A stretch of 20,192 nt of DNA from Proteobacteria bacterium UBA664. Lineage in GTDB: Bacteria > Pseudomonadota > Gammaproteobacteria > UBA7966. The translations under genes were made by a program, and so were the position numbers. Below the pieces are notes generated by a model. That model saw only the letters and a list, made by a program, of their open reading frames with translations. It made no database searches and was not told the origin of the DNA. The stretch is from assembly GCA_002299125.1 (NCBI GenBank), contig DBNU01000041.1, forward strand, positions 1-20,192, given 5' to 3'. Below are positions 7,630-14,962 of the stretch, piece by piece (the first letter of the stretch is position 1; each line of letters opens with the position of its first letter).

Positions 7630-8742
7630 TCAGATGACCTCCAGGCTGGCTGACAATGCACCCGCCTGTTTCAAAGCCTCAAGGATGGCAACCAGATCCC
7701 CGGGTGCCGCACCCACACTGTTCACAGCCTCCACGATGTCACCCAGTTCCACACCGGGCTCGAAGAGGAACATGCGGCTGTCTTCCTCGGTAACCTCGAT
7801 CTGCGAGCGAGGCACGACCACCGTGGTACCACCGGCCAACGGCCCCGGCTGGGAGATCACTGGGTCCTGCGCGATGGTGACCGTCAGGCTGCCGTGACTG
7901 ATCGCAGCGGCCTTGACCCGCACCTTGCGCCCGATGACCACCGTGCCGGTGCGCGAATTCACCACCACGCGTGCTGCGGCATCATCTGGATCGAGTTCCA
8001 GCCCCTCAATCTCTGATACGAAGGTAACCCGGCGCGCAATATCCATGGGCGCTGCGACCTGGACCGATGTGGCATCCAACGCGCGTGCGCTGCCTGCCCC
8101 AAAACGCGACTCGATGGCGGATACCATGCGTGAGGCGGTAGTGAAGTCCGCACGCTTGAGATTGAAGACGAGCCCTTGCGATTCTGCGAAGGGGCTGGCC
8201 ACCATGCGTTCGACCGTCGCCCCGTTGGGAATGCGCCCGGTACTCGGGATGTTCACCGTGACGCTCGACCCATCGGGCGTATCAGCACCAAAGCCGCCCA
8301 CTGCGAGGTTGCCCTGGGCCACGGCATAGACGGAACCGTCTGCCCCTTTGAGCGGCGTCATGAGCAGGAGGCCGCCACGGAGCGACCTGGCAGTGCCGAC
8401 AGACGAAACCGTGACATCAATGGTCTGACCGGGCTTGGCGAAGGCTGGCAATGACGCCGTCACCATCACACCGGCAAGGTTCCTCAGCATCGGATTGAAG
8501 TTGTTCGGAAGAACAATCCCGAGCTGATTGAGCATGTTGCGCAAGCCCTGATTGGTGAAGGGCGTCATGATGGTCTGATCGCCCGTGCCGGCGAGTCCCA
8601 CCACGAGGCCATAGCCGATGAGCTGGTTCTCGCGTACGCCGGCAATGTCCGCGATGTCCTTGATGCGTTCGCCCTGCGCCGTCGGTAATACGAGCGATAA
8701 GGCGAGAATGGACATCAGCGTGAGCTTGGCGGAACAACGCAT
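7630..8742 (-). CDS. flgI: FlgI, flagellar P-ring protein
   Basis: FlgI forms the periplasmic P-ring bushing around the rod in the peptidoglycan layer. From the chosen start it has 370 residues, the usual family length. Residues 1-24 are a Sec signal peptide (basic MRCSAK, then a hydrophobic stretch, ending in LPTAQG). The mature protein opens ERIKDIADIAGVRENQLIG and continues with YGLVVGLAGTGDQT, both diagnostic. I chose the ATG at 8742 because GGAG lies 7 nt upstream; an in-frame ATG at 8763 has no ribosome site and would spoil the signal peptide. Unusually, flgH does not abut this gene: a 463-bp gap separates them, and a near-consensus sigma-54 site at 8775-8790 should start the flgIJKL transcript about 20 nt before the ATG. 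Confidence 0.97.
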   Translation of the reverse strand: MRCSAKLTLMSILALSLVLPTAQGERIKDIADIAGVRENQLIGYGLVVGLAGTGDQTIMTPFTNQGLRNMLNQLGIVLPNNFNPMLRNLAGVMVTASLPAFAKPGQTIDVTVSSVGTARSLRGGLLLMTPLKGADGSVYAVAQGNLAVGGFGADTPDGSSVTVNIPSTGRIPNGATVERMVASPFAESQGLVFNLKRADFTTASRMVSAIESRFGAGSARALDATSVQVAAPMDIARRVTFVSEIEGLELDPDDAAARVVVNSRTGTVVIGRKVRVKAAAISHGSLTVTIAQDPVISQPGPLAGGTTVVVPRSQIEVTEEDSRMFLFEPGVELGDIVEAVNSVGAAPGDLVAILEALKQAGALSASLEVI

Positions 8743-9205
8743 GCGGTGTCTCCAGAATGGCATGCGATGAGTCCTGCATGTCACGTGCCATCAAGGAAAC
8801 GCATGACGACTCATCACGTTGCTCGGTGCCCGGCGAATACGATGCACACATGCCGGCAGACCCTTGCCGCTCCGGCAGACGCAAATGCCTGTCGCCGCAC
8901 CCGCGAGTGGGGCGGGGCGGCATCCGCGCGCCGCCAACTCGGCTGGAGGATGCGCAGCCTTCACCTGACATCTCAATCCTATGCGTCAGATGTCGTCATC
9001 CCCGTTCAGGCAGGGAAGATGTGAGGATCATGGTGTTGCGAGGGGTGATGGGGCGTGCGCCAGTTTGAGCACGCCTGCGGGCACGCCCGGGAGCCCCGTC
9101 GACCCGACAGCAGGCGGGGAAAGGGCTCTTGGCTGGCTTCAGGCAGAGCGGCGTGCGCCTAGCCGAAGATTGCTCGGTTCGTCATGGCGTAACGCAGGGG
9201 ACGCC
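8743..9205. other. 463-bp gap between flgH and flgI, no supported gene
   Basis: In most flagellar clusters flgH is followed closely by flgI, so a gap of this size is unusual. I see no credible gene on either strand. The minus-strand frame at 8791-8976 is low-complexity and unfamiliar. Elements present are the sigma-54 site for flgI (8775-8790), an 8-bp inverted repeat GATGAGTC/GACTCATC flanking that site (8766-8773 and 8808-8815), and a GTCATCCCCG string near 8996-9005 resembling the dispersed-repeat DNA at 14746. GCACGCCC (9081-9088), GCACGCC (9069-9075) and their partner GGGCGTGC (9051-9058) could form alternative hairpins. None has a T-tract. Confidence 0.6.
8775..8790 (-). promoter_or_regulatory. 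Sigma-54 promoter for flgI
   Basis: On the minus strand TGGCACGTGACATGCA matches TGGCACG-N4-TTGCW at 11 of 12 positions, with exact GG-N10-GC spacing. The -24 element is perfect. A start about 12 nt beyond the GC falls near 8764, leaving a leader of about 22 nt that contains the flgI ribosome site. It is the best promoter match in the window. Sigma-54 needs an enhancer-binding activator; in flagellar systems of this type that is FleQ/FlrA, not visible here. Confidence 0.8.
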
Positions 9206-9928
9206 TCAGAAGGGCAACAGTGCGCTGGTGAAGAAGCGCGCAAGCCAACCGAGCCGGGTAGCACCAGCGCCTTGGCCGTCGCCGGCGTAGACCAGCGTCG
9301 CGTCTGCCAGGCGTGTCGAATGCACACTGTTGTCGGGTGAGATGTCGTTCGGACGCACGATCCCCGAGAGTTTCACGTACTCGTTGCCCTCGGTGAGATT
9401 GAGGCGTTTCTCACCGCGCACGAAGAGGTGCCCATTAGGCAACACCTCCGCCACCGTGACGGTGATGTCACCGCGGAGGCTATTGCGTTGTGTGGCGTCG
9501 CTCGCCCCCTGGAAATCGTGATTGGACGCGAAGTTGGAGGCAAGACCCCGATTGTTGTGCTCGGCAAGAGGGAGAAAGCCTGGCACGTCGTACTGTACCT
9601 GAGTACCGAGCAGGGTTGGCTCCTCGATGTTGCTCGAGGTGCTCTTCTCGAGTGATGAGCCCTGACTCTTGGATGAGATGGTGTTCTCGACCATGCGGAC
9701 GGTGAGCACGTCACCGACACGCCGCGCGCGCACGTCCTCAAAGAGGAAAACCATGCTGCCCGTCTGAAAAATGGCCCCGTTGTAGGCCGGTTGCAGATGG
9801 CTACTGGCCGGCGGCAGAGCGACGGCGAACTCCGGGTCCCGACGCGGTGCGCCGGTGCAACCGCTGATGGCTGCGATCGCTAGCGTCAGCAACCACGGCA
9901 GCCGTCGTTCGTCAGATCGGATCAGCAT
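9206..9928 (-). CDS. flgH: FlgH, flagellar L-ring lipoprotein
   Basis: FlgH forms the L-ring in the outer membrane around the rod. From the chosen start it has 240 residues. A lipoprotein signal runs from MLIRSDERRLPWLLTLAIAA to the lipobox ISGC, so Cys24 is the predicted acylated N-terminus. Conserved family text follows: GSMVFLFEDVRARRVGDVLTV (around residues 60-80), ENTISSKSQ, FASNHDFQG, RNSLRGDITVTVAEVLPNGH and FVRGEKRLNL, then GIVRPNDIS. It ends ARFFTSALLPF. The start at 9928 lies 13 nt after the flgG stop and gives a proper signal peptide. A longer frame from 9967 would overlap flgG and add residues before the lipoprotein signal. The usual neighbour flgI is displaced by a long gap downstream. 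Confidence 0.96.
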   Translation of the reverse strand: MLIRSDERRLPWLLTLAIAAISGCTGAPRRDPEFAVALPPASSHLQPAYNGAIFQTGSMVFLFEDVRARRVGDVLTVRMVENTISSKSQGSSLEKSTSSNIEEPTLLGTQVQYDVPGFLPLAEHNNRGLASNFASNHDFQGASDATQRNSLRGDITVTVAEVLPNGHLFVRGEKRLNLTEGNEYVKLSGIVRPNDISPDNSVHSTRLADATLVYAGDGQGAGATRLGWLARFFTSALLPF

Positions 9929-9941
9929 GACTTGAGCCACC

Positions 9942-10727
9942 TCAGAGGTTGTTGCTAACGAAGGCAAGCATCTGGTCGGTGGTCGAAATCGCCTTGGAGT
10001 TCATTTCATAGGCCCGCTGGGTCTCGATCATGTTCACGAGCTCTTCGACCACGTTCACGTTGGAGGCCTCGAGCGATCCCTGGATGACGGTGCCCAGCCC
10101 CTGCAGACCGGGCTGCCCGAAGAGGGGGTTGCCGGAAGCAGCAGTCTCACGGAACAAGTTCTCACCGATCGGCTGCAAGCCGCCTGGATTGATGAAGTCT
10201 GCCAACTGGATCGCGCCAATCTGCTGTGGCTGAGGATTGCCGGCCGGCAAGGCCGTGACGGTGCCGTCGGAACCCACCGTGATACTGAGCGTCTCGGGGG
10301 GAACGGTCACCGGCGGTTGCACCTCATAGCCGGCAGATGTCACCAGCAATCCGAGTTGGTTCACCTCGAAGGACCCATCCCGGGTGAAGCCTTGCGTGCC
10401 ATCGGGCAACAAGACCTGGAAAAACCCACGCCCCTGGATGGCCATATCGAGGGAATTATCGGTCTGCTGCAAATTGCCCTGGGTGAATAGCTTCTCGGTC
10501 GCCACAATCCTGACACCGGTACCCGTCATCAAACCGGAAGGCAGCAGGTTGATCTGCGACTGGAATGCGCCCGGTTGGCGCACGGTCTGGTAGAGCAGGT
10601 CTTCGAAGTTGGCGCGCCCGCGCTTGAAGCCGGTCGTGCTGACGTTCGCGAGATTGTTCGCGGTGACCGCCATGCGCGTCTGTTGCGCATCGAGGCCGGT
10701 CTTGGCAATCCAGAGGGCGGGTTCCAT
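9942..10727 (-). CDS. flgG: FlgG, distal rod protein
   Basis: FlgG builds the distal rod that crosses the P- and L-rings. It has 261 residues, practically the family's standard length. The N-terminus (EPALWIAKTGLDAQQTRM, then AVTANNLANVSTTGFKRGR) is the diagnostic rod motif. Also present are FEDLLYQTVRQPGA, LDMAIQGRGFFQV and the C-terminal EASNVNVVEELVNMIETQRA ending MLAFVSNNL. I chose the ATG at 10727 with GGAG 6 nt upstream; a GTG just before it at 10730 is too close to that ribosome site. A 109-bp gap to flgF holds a sigma-54-like site at 10785-10800, so flgGH may be transcribed from it as well as from upstream. Confidence 0.97.
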   Translation of the reverse strand: MEPALWIAKTGLDAQQTRMAVTANNLANVSTTGFKRGRANFEDLLYQTVRQPGAFQSQINLLPSGLMTGTGVRIVATEKLFTQGNLQQTDNSLDMAIQGRGFFQVLLPDGTQGFTRDGSFEVNQLGLLVTSAGYEVQPPVTVPPETLSITVGSDGTVTALPAGNPQPQQIGAIQLADFINPGGLQPIGENLFRETAASGNPLFGQPGLQGLGTVIQGSLEASNVNVVEELVNMIETQRAYEMNSKAISTTDQMLAFVSNNL

Positions 10728-10784
10728 CACATGCTCCGTAAGGCGTCTTGGTCAGGTGGCTGCGGAATGACCATGCGCTGAATA

Positions 10785-10800
10785 AGCAGAATCCATGCCG
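10785..10800 (-). promoter_or_regulatory. Sigma-54-like site for flgG
   Basis: On the minus strand CGGCATGGATTCTGCT has exact GG-N10-GC spacing and 9 of 12 matches to TGGCACG-N4-TTGCW. It shares the form GGCATG-N4-CTGC with the site before flgB. The predicted start is near 10774, 47 nt before the flgG ATG. Weaker than the sites at 8775 and 14546, but placed in the only sizeable gap between flgF and flgH. Confidence 0.45.
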
Positions 10801-10836
10801 CACTCGATCATGCCGATACTGGGTCGCGCCAGGTTC

Positions 10837-11583
10837 TCAGGCCGGCATCTGCAGCATCTGGGCACTGCGCGCATCATTCTCCTGCGCGGTGCGCATCATC
10901 CGGAGTTGAGTCTCAAATTTCCGACCCAGCTCAATCATCCGCACCAACGCATCGACGGTGCTGACATTGCTTGCCTCGACGGCTCCCGGCTCAACCTGCA
11001 CCGAGGCGTCCGCCGCAACGGGCGGGAGCCCCGGGCGCAACCGGAAGAGCCCGTCCGCGCCTTTCTCCAGGTCAGCGGAGGCGGGATTGACCAGCCGCAG
11101 GCGATCGACGGAGACCAATACGTTAGGCTGCTCGCCGACTGGACGGATGGTGATGCTGCCGTTCGGTGCCAGCGTGACCGACTCCGCTGGGGGAATGGCA
11201 ATGGGACCCTCGTTGCCAAGCACGAGATCGCCTCGGGAGGTCTCCAGCAACCCACCGGTACCAAGACGCAGATCACCTGCTCGCGTGTAGGCCTCACCGC
11301 CGTCTGGCGTCTGCACGGCAATCCAGCCTGGCCCCTGGATGGCGACATCGAGTGGGTTGCCGGTGTGCTGCACTACCCCGGGACGCAGATCGAAGCCCGG
11401 ACGCTCCTCCAGCGCAAAGGCCCGCGTCGGCAGGCCATCACCGAAGACCGGCATGGCACGGAACTGCTCGAGGTCAGCGCGAAAACCGGTGGTCGAGGCA
11501 TTGGCCAGATTGTGGCTGACCGCACCTTGCGCAACCAGGGTCTGACGTGCTCCGGACATCGCCAGATAGAGCATGCGATCCAT
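10837..11583 (-). CDS. flgF: FlgF, proximal rod protein
   Basis: FlgF is one of the proximal rod subunits (FlgB, FlgC, FlgF). It has 248 residues, the usual length. The N-terminus MDRMLYLAMSGARQTLVAQG followed by HNLANASTTGFRADLEQFR is typical of FlgF. The middle has GNPLDVAIQGPGWIAVQTPD and GEAYTRAGDLRL. The C-terminus has VEASNVSTVDALVRMIELGR with a final helix. The ATG at 11583 follows the flgE stop by 31 nt with AGGGGA about 9 nt upstream. I found no promoter in that short gap, so it is probably read from the flgB promoter as part of flgBCDEF. Confidence 0.96.
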   Translation of the reverse strand: MDRMLYLAMSGARQTLVAQGAVSHNLANASTTGFRADLEQFRAMPVFGDGLPTRAFALEERPGFDLRPGVVQHTGNPLDVAIQGPGWIAVQTPDGGEAYTRAGDLRLGTGGLLETSRGDLVLGNEGPIAIPPAESVTLAPNGSITIRPVGEQPNVLVSVDRLRLVNPASADLEKGADGLFRLRPGLPPVAADASVQVEPGAVEASNVSTVDALVRMIELGRKFETQLRMMRTAQENDARSAQMLQMPA

Positions 11584-11614
11584 TGTCGAGAATCCCCTCG
11601 TGATCTCAGATTGA

Positions 11615-12838
11615 TCAGCGGATGTTGATCAATGCTTGGGTGATGTTGTCGCCGGTCGAGATGACCTTCGCATTCGCCTGAAAATTGCGCTGGGCGATGA
11701 TGAGGTTTACCAGCATCTGGGAGAGATCCACATTGGATTCCTCCAACGCGCCCGACTGCACCAGTCCCAGAGTTGACGAACCCGGCGCTCCGATGAGCGG
11801 TGGGCCGGAGGAGAACGTCTCGACCCAGGAGGTGTCACTGGCCGGCGCGAGCCCCTGAGTGTTGGCAAAGTCCGCGAGCGTGACCTGCCCGAACACTGAG
11901 GACTGACCGTTGGTGTAGCGAGCGAGCAGCACACCCTGTTGATCGACCTCGATGCCGGTGAGCTGGCCGCTCGGGAAGCCGTCTGCCGCATTGACGAACA
12001 CTGCGTATCCGGAGCCCCGCTGTGTCGTTCCGGCGAGATTCAACGTGAGGTTCATGGGATCCGCCCCGGTCGGCGTGAACGGCGGGATCGTGATCGTGCC
12101 ACCGAGCGGCGTGGCCAGGGCACCGTTGGTACCGAAGGTGAGCGCAGTTGGTCCGGCCCGCTGCACACCATCGACGAACTGGAAGGTCTCCCAACTGGAA
12201 GCACCCGTCTTCCGGTAGTAGGAGGTCACCAGCAATGCATTCCCGAGTGAATCGAAGGCATTGGTGGAAGTCTGATAATTGAACGTGTTGGCATTGTTCG
12301 CATCGAAGGGCGGAGTTGCAGGATCCGCGGGGTCGAAGACACGGTCATTGGCGTTGAGGTTCAATCGGCTCGTCAGCATGGTCGATGCCCGCGGAGCCTG
12401 TTCTCCCACCGGCACCTGAAGATCTCCCAGCACGCCGATGACGTTGCCATTCGCATCCACACCGTGCCCTTGAAGCCGATGGCCGAGCGGATTGACGACA
12501 AAGCCATTGGCATCCGTGCCGAAGGCGCCCGCACGGCTGAACAACCGTTCGCCACCATTGTCGAGCACGAAAAATCCATTGCCGTTTATGGCGAAGTCCA
12601 GCGTGCGGTCGGTGAAGCTCAAGTTGCCCTGTACGAATTGCTGGGAAACGCGCTGCGTCGTAACACCGCTGCCGGTGGCATTGCGTGAAATGCCAAGATT
12701 GCCCACGGCGAAGACATCACCGAACTCCGCTCGCGACAGCTTGAAACCAGTCGTTCCGGTGTTTGCAACATTGTTTCCAATCACCTTGAGCTGCTGGTTG
12801 GCGGCTCTGAGGCCACTGACTGCCACTTCGAAGGTCAT
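11615..12838 (-). CDS. flgE: FlgE, flagellar hook protein
   Basis: FlgE is the subunit of the curved hook, the universal joint between rod and filament. From the chosen start it has 407 residues, close to the roughly 400 of enteric FlgE. The N-terminus MTFEVAVSGLRAANQQLKVI with GNNVANTGTTGFKLSRAEF is the hook signature. The middle shows FAINGNGFFVLDNGG and NAFDSLGNALLVTSYYRKTG. The C-terminus EESNVDLSQMLVNLIIAQRN, then FQANAKVISTGDNITQALIN, is fully conserved. I preferred the ATG at 12838 to an upstream in-frame start at 12868 because AGGAG lies about 7 nt before it and the family begins there. A 119-bp gap separates it from flgD, and I found no convincing promoter in that gap. Confidence 0.96.
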   Translation of the reverse strand: MTFEVAVSGLRAANQQLKVIGNNVANTGTTGFKLSRAEFGDVFAVGNLGISRNATGSGVTTQRVSQQFVQGNLSFTDRTLDFAINGNGFFVLDNGGERLFSRAGAFGTDANGFVVNPLGHRLQGHGVDANGNVIGVLGDLQVPVGEQAPRASTMLTSRLNLNANDRVFDPADPATPPFDANNANTFNYQTSTNAFDSLGNALLVTSYYRKTGASSWETFQFVDGVQRAGPTALTFGTNGALATPLGGTITIPPFTPTGADPMNLTLNLAGTTQRGSGYAVFVNAADGFPSGQLTGIEVDQQGVLLARYTNGQSSVFGQVTLADFANTQGLAPASDTSWVETFSSGPPLIGAPGSSTLGLVQSGALEESNVDLSQMLVNLIIAQRNFQANAKVISTGDNITQALINIR

Positions 12839-12957
12839 GAGTCTCTCCTCGCTATTGTTCTCGGCCACGATCAGACCGAAACATCAGATAACCTGAGCAC
12901 ATCAAGGCACCGAGCGCACACCCGCATTCACATCAGAGCGCGCTCGATCCCGTTCCA

Positions 12958-13635
12958 CTAGATCACTCGGCGCACGGCGCTCATGTCCATAGGGCCAAAG
13001 CCAGCCAGGTTCAGTGCTGCGCCGGCACCATGCGGCTGCAGCGATACGCTCTCGACCCGCGCATTGAGTAGCGTTCCGAGCGCGACGTACTGTCCATTCT
13101 CGTTCAAGGCGCTGGCGCGGATCTGATACGTGCCGGGTGGCGCAGGGTTTCCGGTGGCGTCCAGCCCATCCCACTTGAAGGCCAGTTCTCCCGGTCCACC
13201 CGCACCAAGGCTAAACTCCTTCACTCGCGTGCCGGCGGCATTGAACACCCCCAGCCTCACATCTGACGAGCTCTGATTGAGTTGCACGGCGCCTGCCATG
13301 CCTTCCGCACCGCGATAGGAGAAGCGGTCCGTCTCCAGGACGACCGTGCGGCCCACCATGGTCGATGCCTGCAACGCCTGCGAAGACTGCAGCCCGGCAG
13401 CGATCCCGCCAAGAGATCGCTGCAGTTCCTGGATCCCCGTGACGGTCGAGAACTGGGCCATCTGGCCCAGGAATTCCGTACTCTCGGCGGGATTGGTTGG
13501 GTTCTGGTTGCGCAACTGCTCGATCATCAGCTTGAGGAAATCCTCCGAGCCGAGCTGTGTGCTGGGGCGCTTGTCCTGTGTCTGGAGATTGAGACTCGCC
13601 AGACTTGCACCAGAGATGTTTCTTGCGTCGCTCAT
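12958..13635 (-). CDS. flgD: FlgD, hook capping protein
   Basis: FlgD sits at the tip of the growing hook and guides FlgE assembly, then is replaced by FlgK. It has 225 residues, normal for the family. The hallmark N-terminal part covers about residues 28-71: GSEDFLKLMIEQLRNQNPTN, then ESTEFLGQMAQFSTVTGIQEL. The C-terminal half contains the FlgD Ig-like/Tudor part, with FKWDGLDATGNPAPPGTYQI being characteristic. The ATG at 13635 has AGGAG 10 nt upstream and lies 27 nt after the flgC stop, consistent with one transcript. Confidence 0.96.
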   Translation of the reverse strand: MSDARNISGASLASLNLQTQDKRPSTQLGSEDFLKLMIEQLRNQNPTNPAESTEFLGQMAQFSTVTGIQELQRSLGGIAAGLQSSQALQASTMVGRTVVLETDRFSYRGAEGMAGAVQLNQSSSDVRLGVFNAAGTRVKEFSLGAGGPGELAFKWDGLDATGNPAPPGTYQIRASALNENGQYVALGTLLNARVESVSLQPHGAGAALNLAGFGPMDMSAVRRVI

Positions 13636-13662
13636 ACGATTTCAGCTCCTATGACGCTGCGC

Positions 13663-14082
13663 CTATTGCCCCAGGGCCAGGGTCTTGATGAGCATCTGCT
13701 TCGATGCGTCCAGCACATCGACATTGCCTTGGTAGCTTCGGGAGGCGCTGATCATGTTTGCCATCTCCTCTACCACGCTTACGTTTGGCATGAGGACATA
13801 GCCATCTTCGTCTGCAGCCGGGTGCTCTGGTTGATAGCGCCGCTCGAGTGGGCGATCACTCTCTACGATCCCCGCCACCTGTACGCCTCCGTTGGCAGGC
13901 TCTCCAGCAAACGCGGCCTCATCTAGCATGGCCTGGAACACCGGTTGGCGCGCACGATAGGTCGTAGCCACACTCGAACCCACACTGTCCGCATTGGCCA
14001 GATTCGAAGCGGTTACGTTCAGGCGCACACTCTGCGCCGACAGCGCGCTGCCGGCGATATCGAATACTTTCAGCAGTGACAT
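13663..14082 (-). CDS. flgC: FlgC, proximal rod protein
   Basis: FlgC is a proximal rod subunit. Its 139 residues are normal for the family. The N-terminus is SLLKVFDIAGSALSAQSVRL, followed by NVTASNLANADSV. The C-terminus is VLMPNVSVVEEMANMISASR, then SYQGNVDVLDASKQMLIKT. Both are diagnostic. The ATG at 14082 follows the flgB stop by only 2 nt, and its purine-rich ribosome site (GGGAG) lies within the end of flgB, so the two are almost certainly translationally coupled. Confidence 0.97.
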   Translation of the reverse strand: MSLLKVFDIAGSALSAQSVRLNVTASNLANADSVGSSVATTYRARQPVFQAMLDEAAFAGEPANGGVQVAGIVESDRPLERRYQPEHPAADEDGYVLMPNVSVVEEMANMISASRSYQGNVDVLDASKQMLIKTLALGQ

Positions 14083-14084
14083 CC

Positions 14085-14498
14085 TTATTCTCCCTTCAGC
14101 GCGCCGATGAGGCTGCGAACGCGGCTGTTCAGAAAGCGCAGGCTCGCTTCGTAGGCCAATGCGTTACGGGTAAACTCTGCGCGCTCCACATCGACGTCAA
14201 CGGTGTTGCCATCGATGGCGGGCTGCATGGGGACTCGATAGAGCAAGTCGCCAGTGTCGGCTTCCCCCCCTGCACGCGCATGCGCGGGACTCGTCGTGGC
14301 GAGGGTCAAAGGCGCGGCCATGCCCGAAGCACTGCCGCTGCCACCGTTCCCGGTGGCAGCGGCGAGCACCGAGGGGAAGTCCACATCACGCGCGAGATAA
14401 TTGGGCGTATCCACATTTGCAAGATTGCGCGCAAGCAGCTCGCTGCGCCGTGAGCGCAGTATCAGCGCGTCGTCGTGCACACCGAACAGTTTGTCCAT
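14085..14498 (-). CDS. flgB: FlgB, proximal rod protein
   Basis: FlgB is a proximal rod subunit near the MS-ring/export gate junction. From the chosen start it has 137 residues, the family's length. MDKLFGVHDDALILRSRRSE leads into LLARNLANVDTPNYLARDVD, the standard rod motif. The C-terminus is EFTRNALAYEASLRFLNSRV with a short tail. I chose the ATG at 14498 because GGAGG lies 8 nt upstream. A longer frame from 14651 would begin upstream of the sigma-54 promoter at 14546-14561 and adds residues unlike any FlgB. It is the first gene of the flgBCDEF run. Confidence 0.96.
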   Translation of the reverse strand: MDKLFGVHDDALILRSRRSELLARNLANVDTPNYLARDVDFPSVLAAATGNGGSGSASGMAAPLTLATTSPAHARAGGEADTGDLLYRVPMQPAIDGNTVDVDVERAEFTRNALAYEASLRFLNSRVRSLIGALKGE

Positions 14499-14545
14499 CG
14501 ACCCAACCTCCATGCCCGCACCCGGGGGGCTGCCCACGCGGAGGT

Positions 14546-14561
14546 TGCAGCGAACATGCCA
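14546..14561 (-). promoter_or_regulatory. Sigma-54 promoter for flgB
   Basis: On the minus strand TGGCATGTTCGCTGCA has exact GG-N10-GC spacing and 10 of 12 matches to TGGCACG-N4-TTGCW. The predicted start is near 14535, 37 nt before the flgB ATG and upstream of its GGAGG. Sigma-54 control of flgB is known in Pseudomonas and Vibrio, so position and sequence agree. Confidence 0.75.
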
Positions 14562-14745
14562 GCACCAGTTCCGCCTTGGTCTCAGTGCGCTGGAGGCCTT
14601 ATTGTTTGGGCAGTTGGATGCAGGGGCGGGTAGCTGACTGCCCACTGGCAATCCGGCTTGCCGGCAAGGCCTTGCCGCTTACCTTGGCTGCGACCACAGT
14701 GTGTCCGCAGTCCGAGCGAGTCGGGCGGGATGAGAAGTCTCTCAC

Positions 14746-14884
14746 GGTCATCCCCGCACACTCCGTCATGCCCCCCGTCATCCCTGCCCCCGACAAGAGC
14801 ATTCGGGGGCAGGCGGCGGCGGCGAGCGCGTCCTTCCCCAGCGACGGCGCAACGTCACTGGATTGCCGCTTTCGCGGGAATGAC
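14746..14884. repeat. Dispersed-repeat-like element with inverted ends and an 11-bp hairpin
   Basis: About 139 bp bounded by GTCATCCCCGC on the left and GCGGGAATGAC on the right, which are inverted copies with one mismatch. Inside, CCTGCCCCCGA (14783-14793) pairs perfectly with TCGGGGGCAGG (14803-14813) over a 9-nt loop, and further GTCAT-C copies occur near 14765 and 14778. GTCAT-CCCGC strings with hairpins are common in extragenic repeats of Proteobacteria. This may be one composite element or several degenerate copies side by side. The left end is accurate only to a base or two, and no second full copy is in the window. Confidence 0.5.
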
Positions 14885-14962
14885 GACGAACCCGCGTGTC
14901 ATCGTCGGGGGCGGGGATCCCGTTCTGCCGGCGCAACGATGCACGGGCAGGGGCATCCGCCT

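Larger units (their letters stand above)
14499..14962. other. 464-bp region between flgB and cheR: promoter plus repeat-like DNA
   Basis: No gene is supported. The flgB leader and sigma-54 promoter occupy 14499-14561. Around 14655-14680 there are overlapping short palindromes (TTGCCGGCAA and GGCAAGGCCTTGCC). From about 14746 to 14884 lies repeat-like DNA bounded by GTCATCCCCGC and GCGGGAATGAC. The rest, next to cheR, is unassigned. Short frames on the plus strand are G/C-driven and unlike known proteins. Confidence 0.6.

Noticed and set aside
8761..8805. Possible hammerhead ribozyme (GATGAGTCC followed by GGAAAC)
   Set aside because: The core needs CTGATGA, and here the first two bases differ. 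The intervening arms do not form stem II next to GAAA. The flanking CATGCG and CGCATG pair with each other, which the hammerhead topology does not allow. The stretch contains the flgI sigma-54 promoter instead.
9051..9088. Intrinsic terminator in the flgH-flgI gap
   Set aside because: The GGGCGTGC/GCACGCCC arms pair well, but neither strand has a T-tract after the stem. It is kept only as a possible RNA structure.
11584..11614. Promoter between flgE and flgF
   Set aside because: The gap is 31 nt. I found neither a sigma-54 nor a sigma-28 pattern in it or in the end of flgE.
12839..12957. Possible FliA promoter before flgE (GCCGAGAA on the minus strand)
   Set aside because: The -10-like string matches 7 of 8, but there is no TAAA-like -35 at 14-16 nt upstream, and no GG-N10-GC sigma-54 site is in the gap. 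flgE is most simply read from the flgB promoter.
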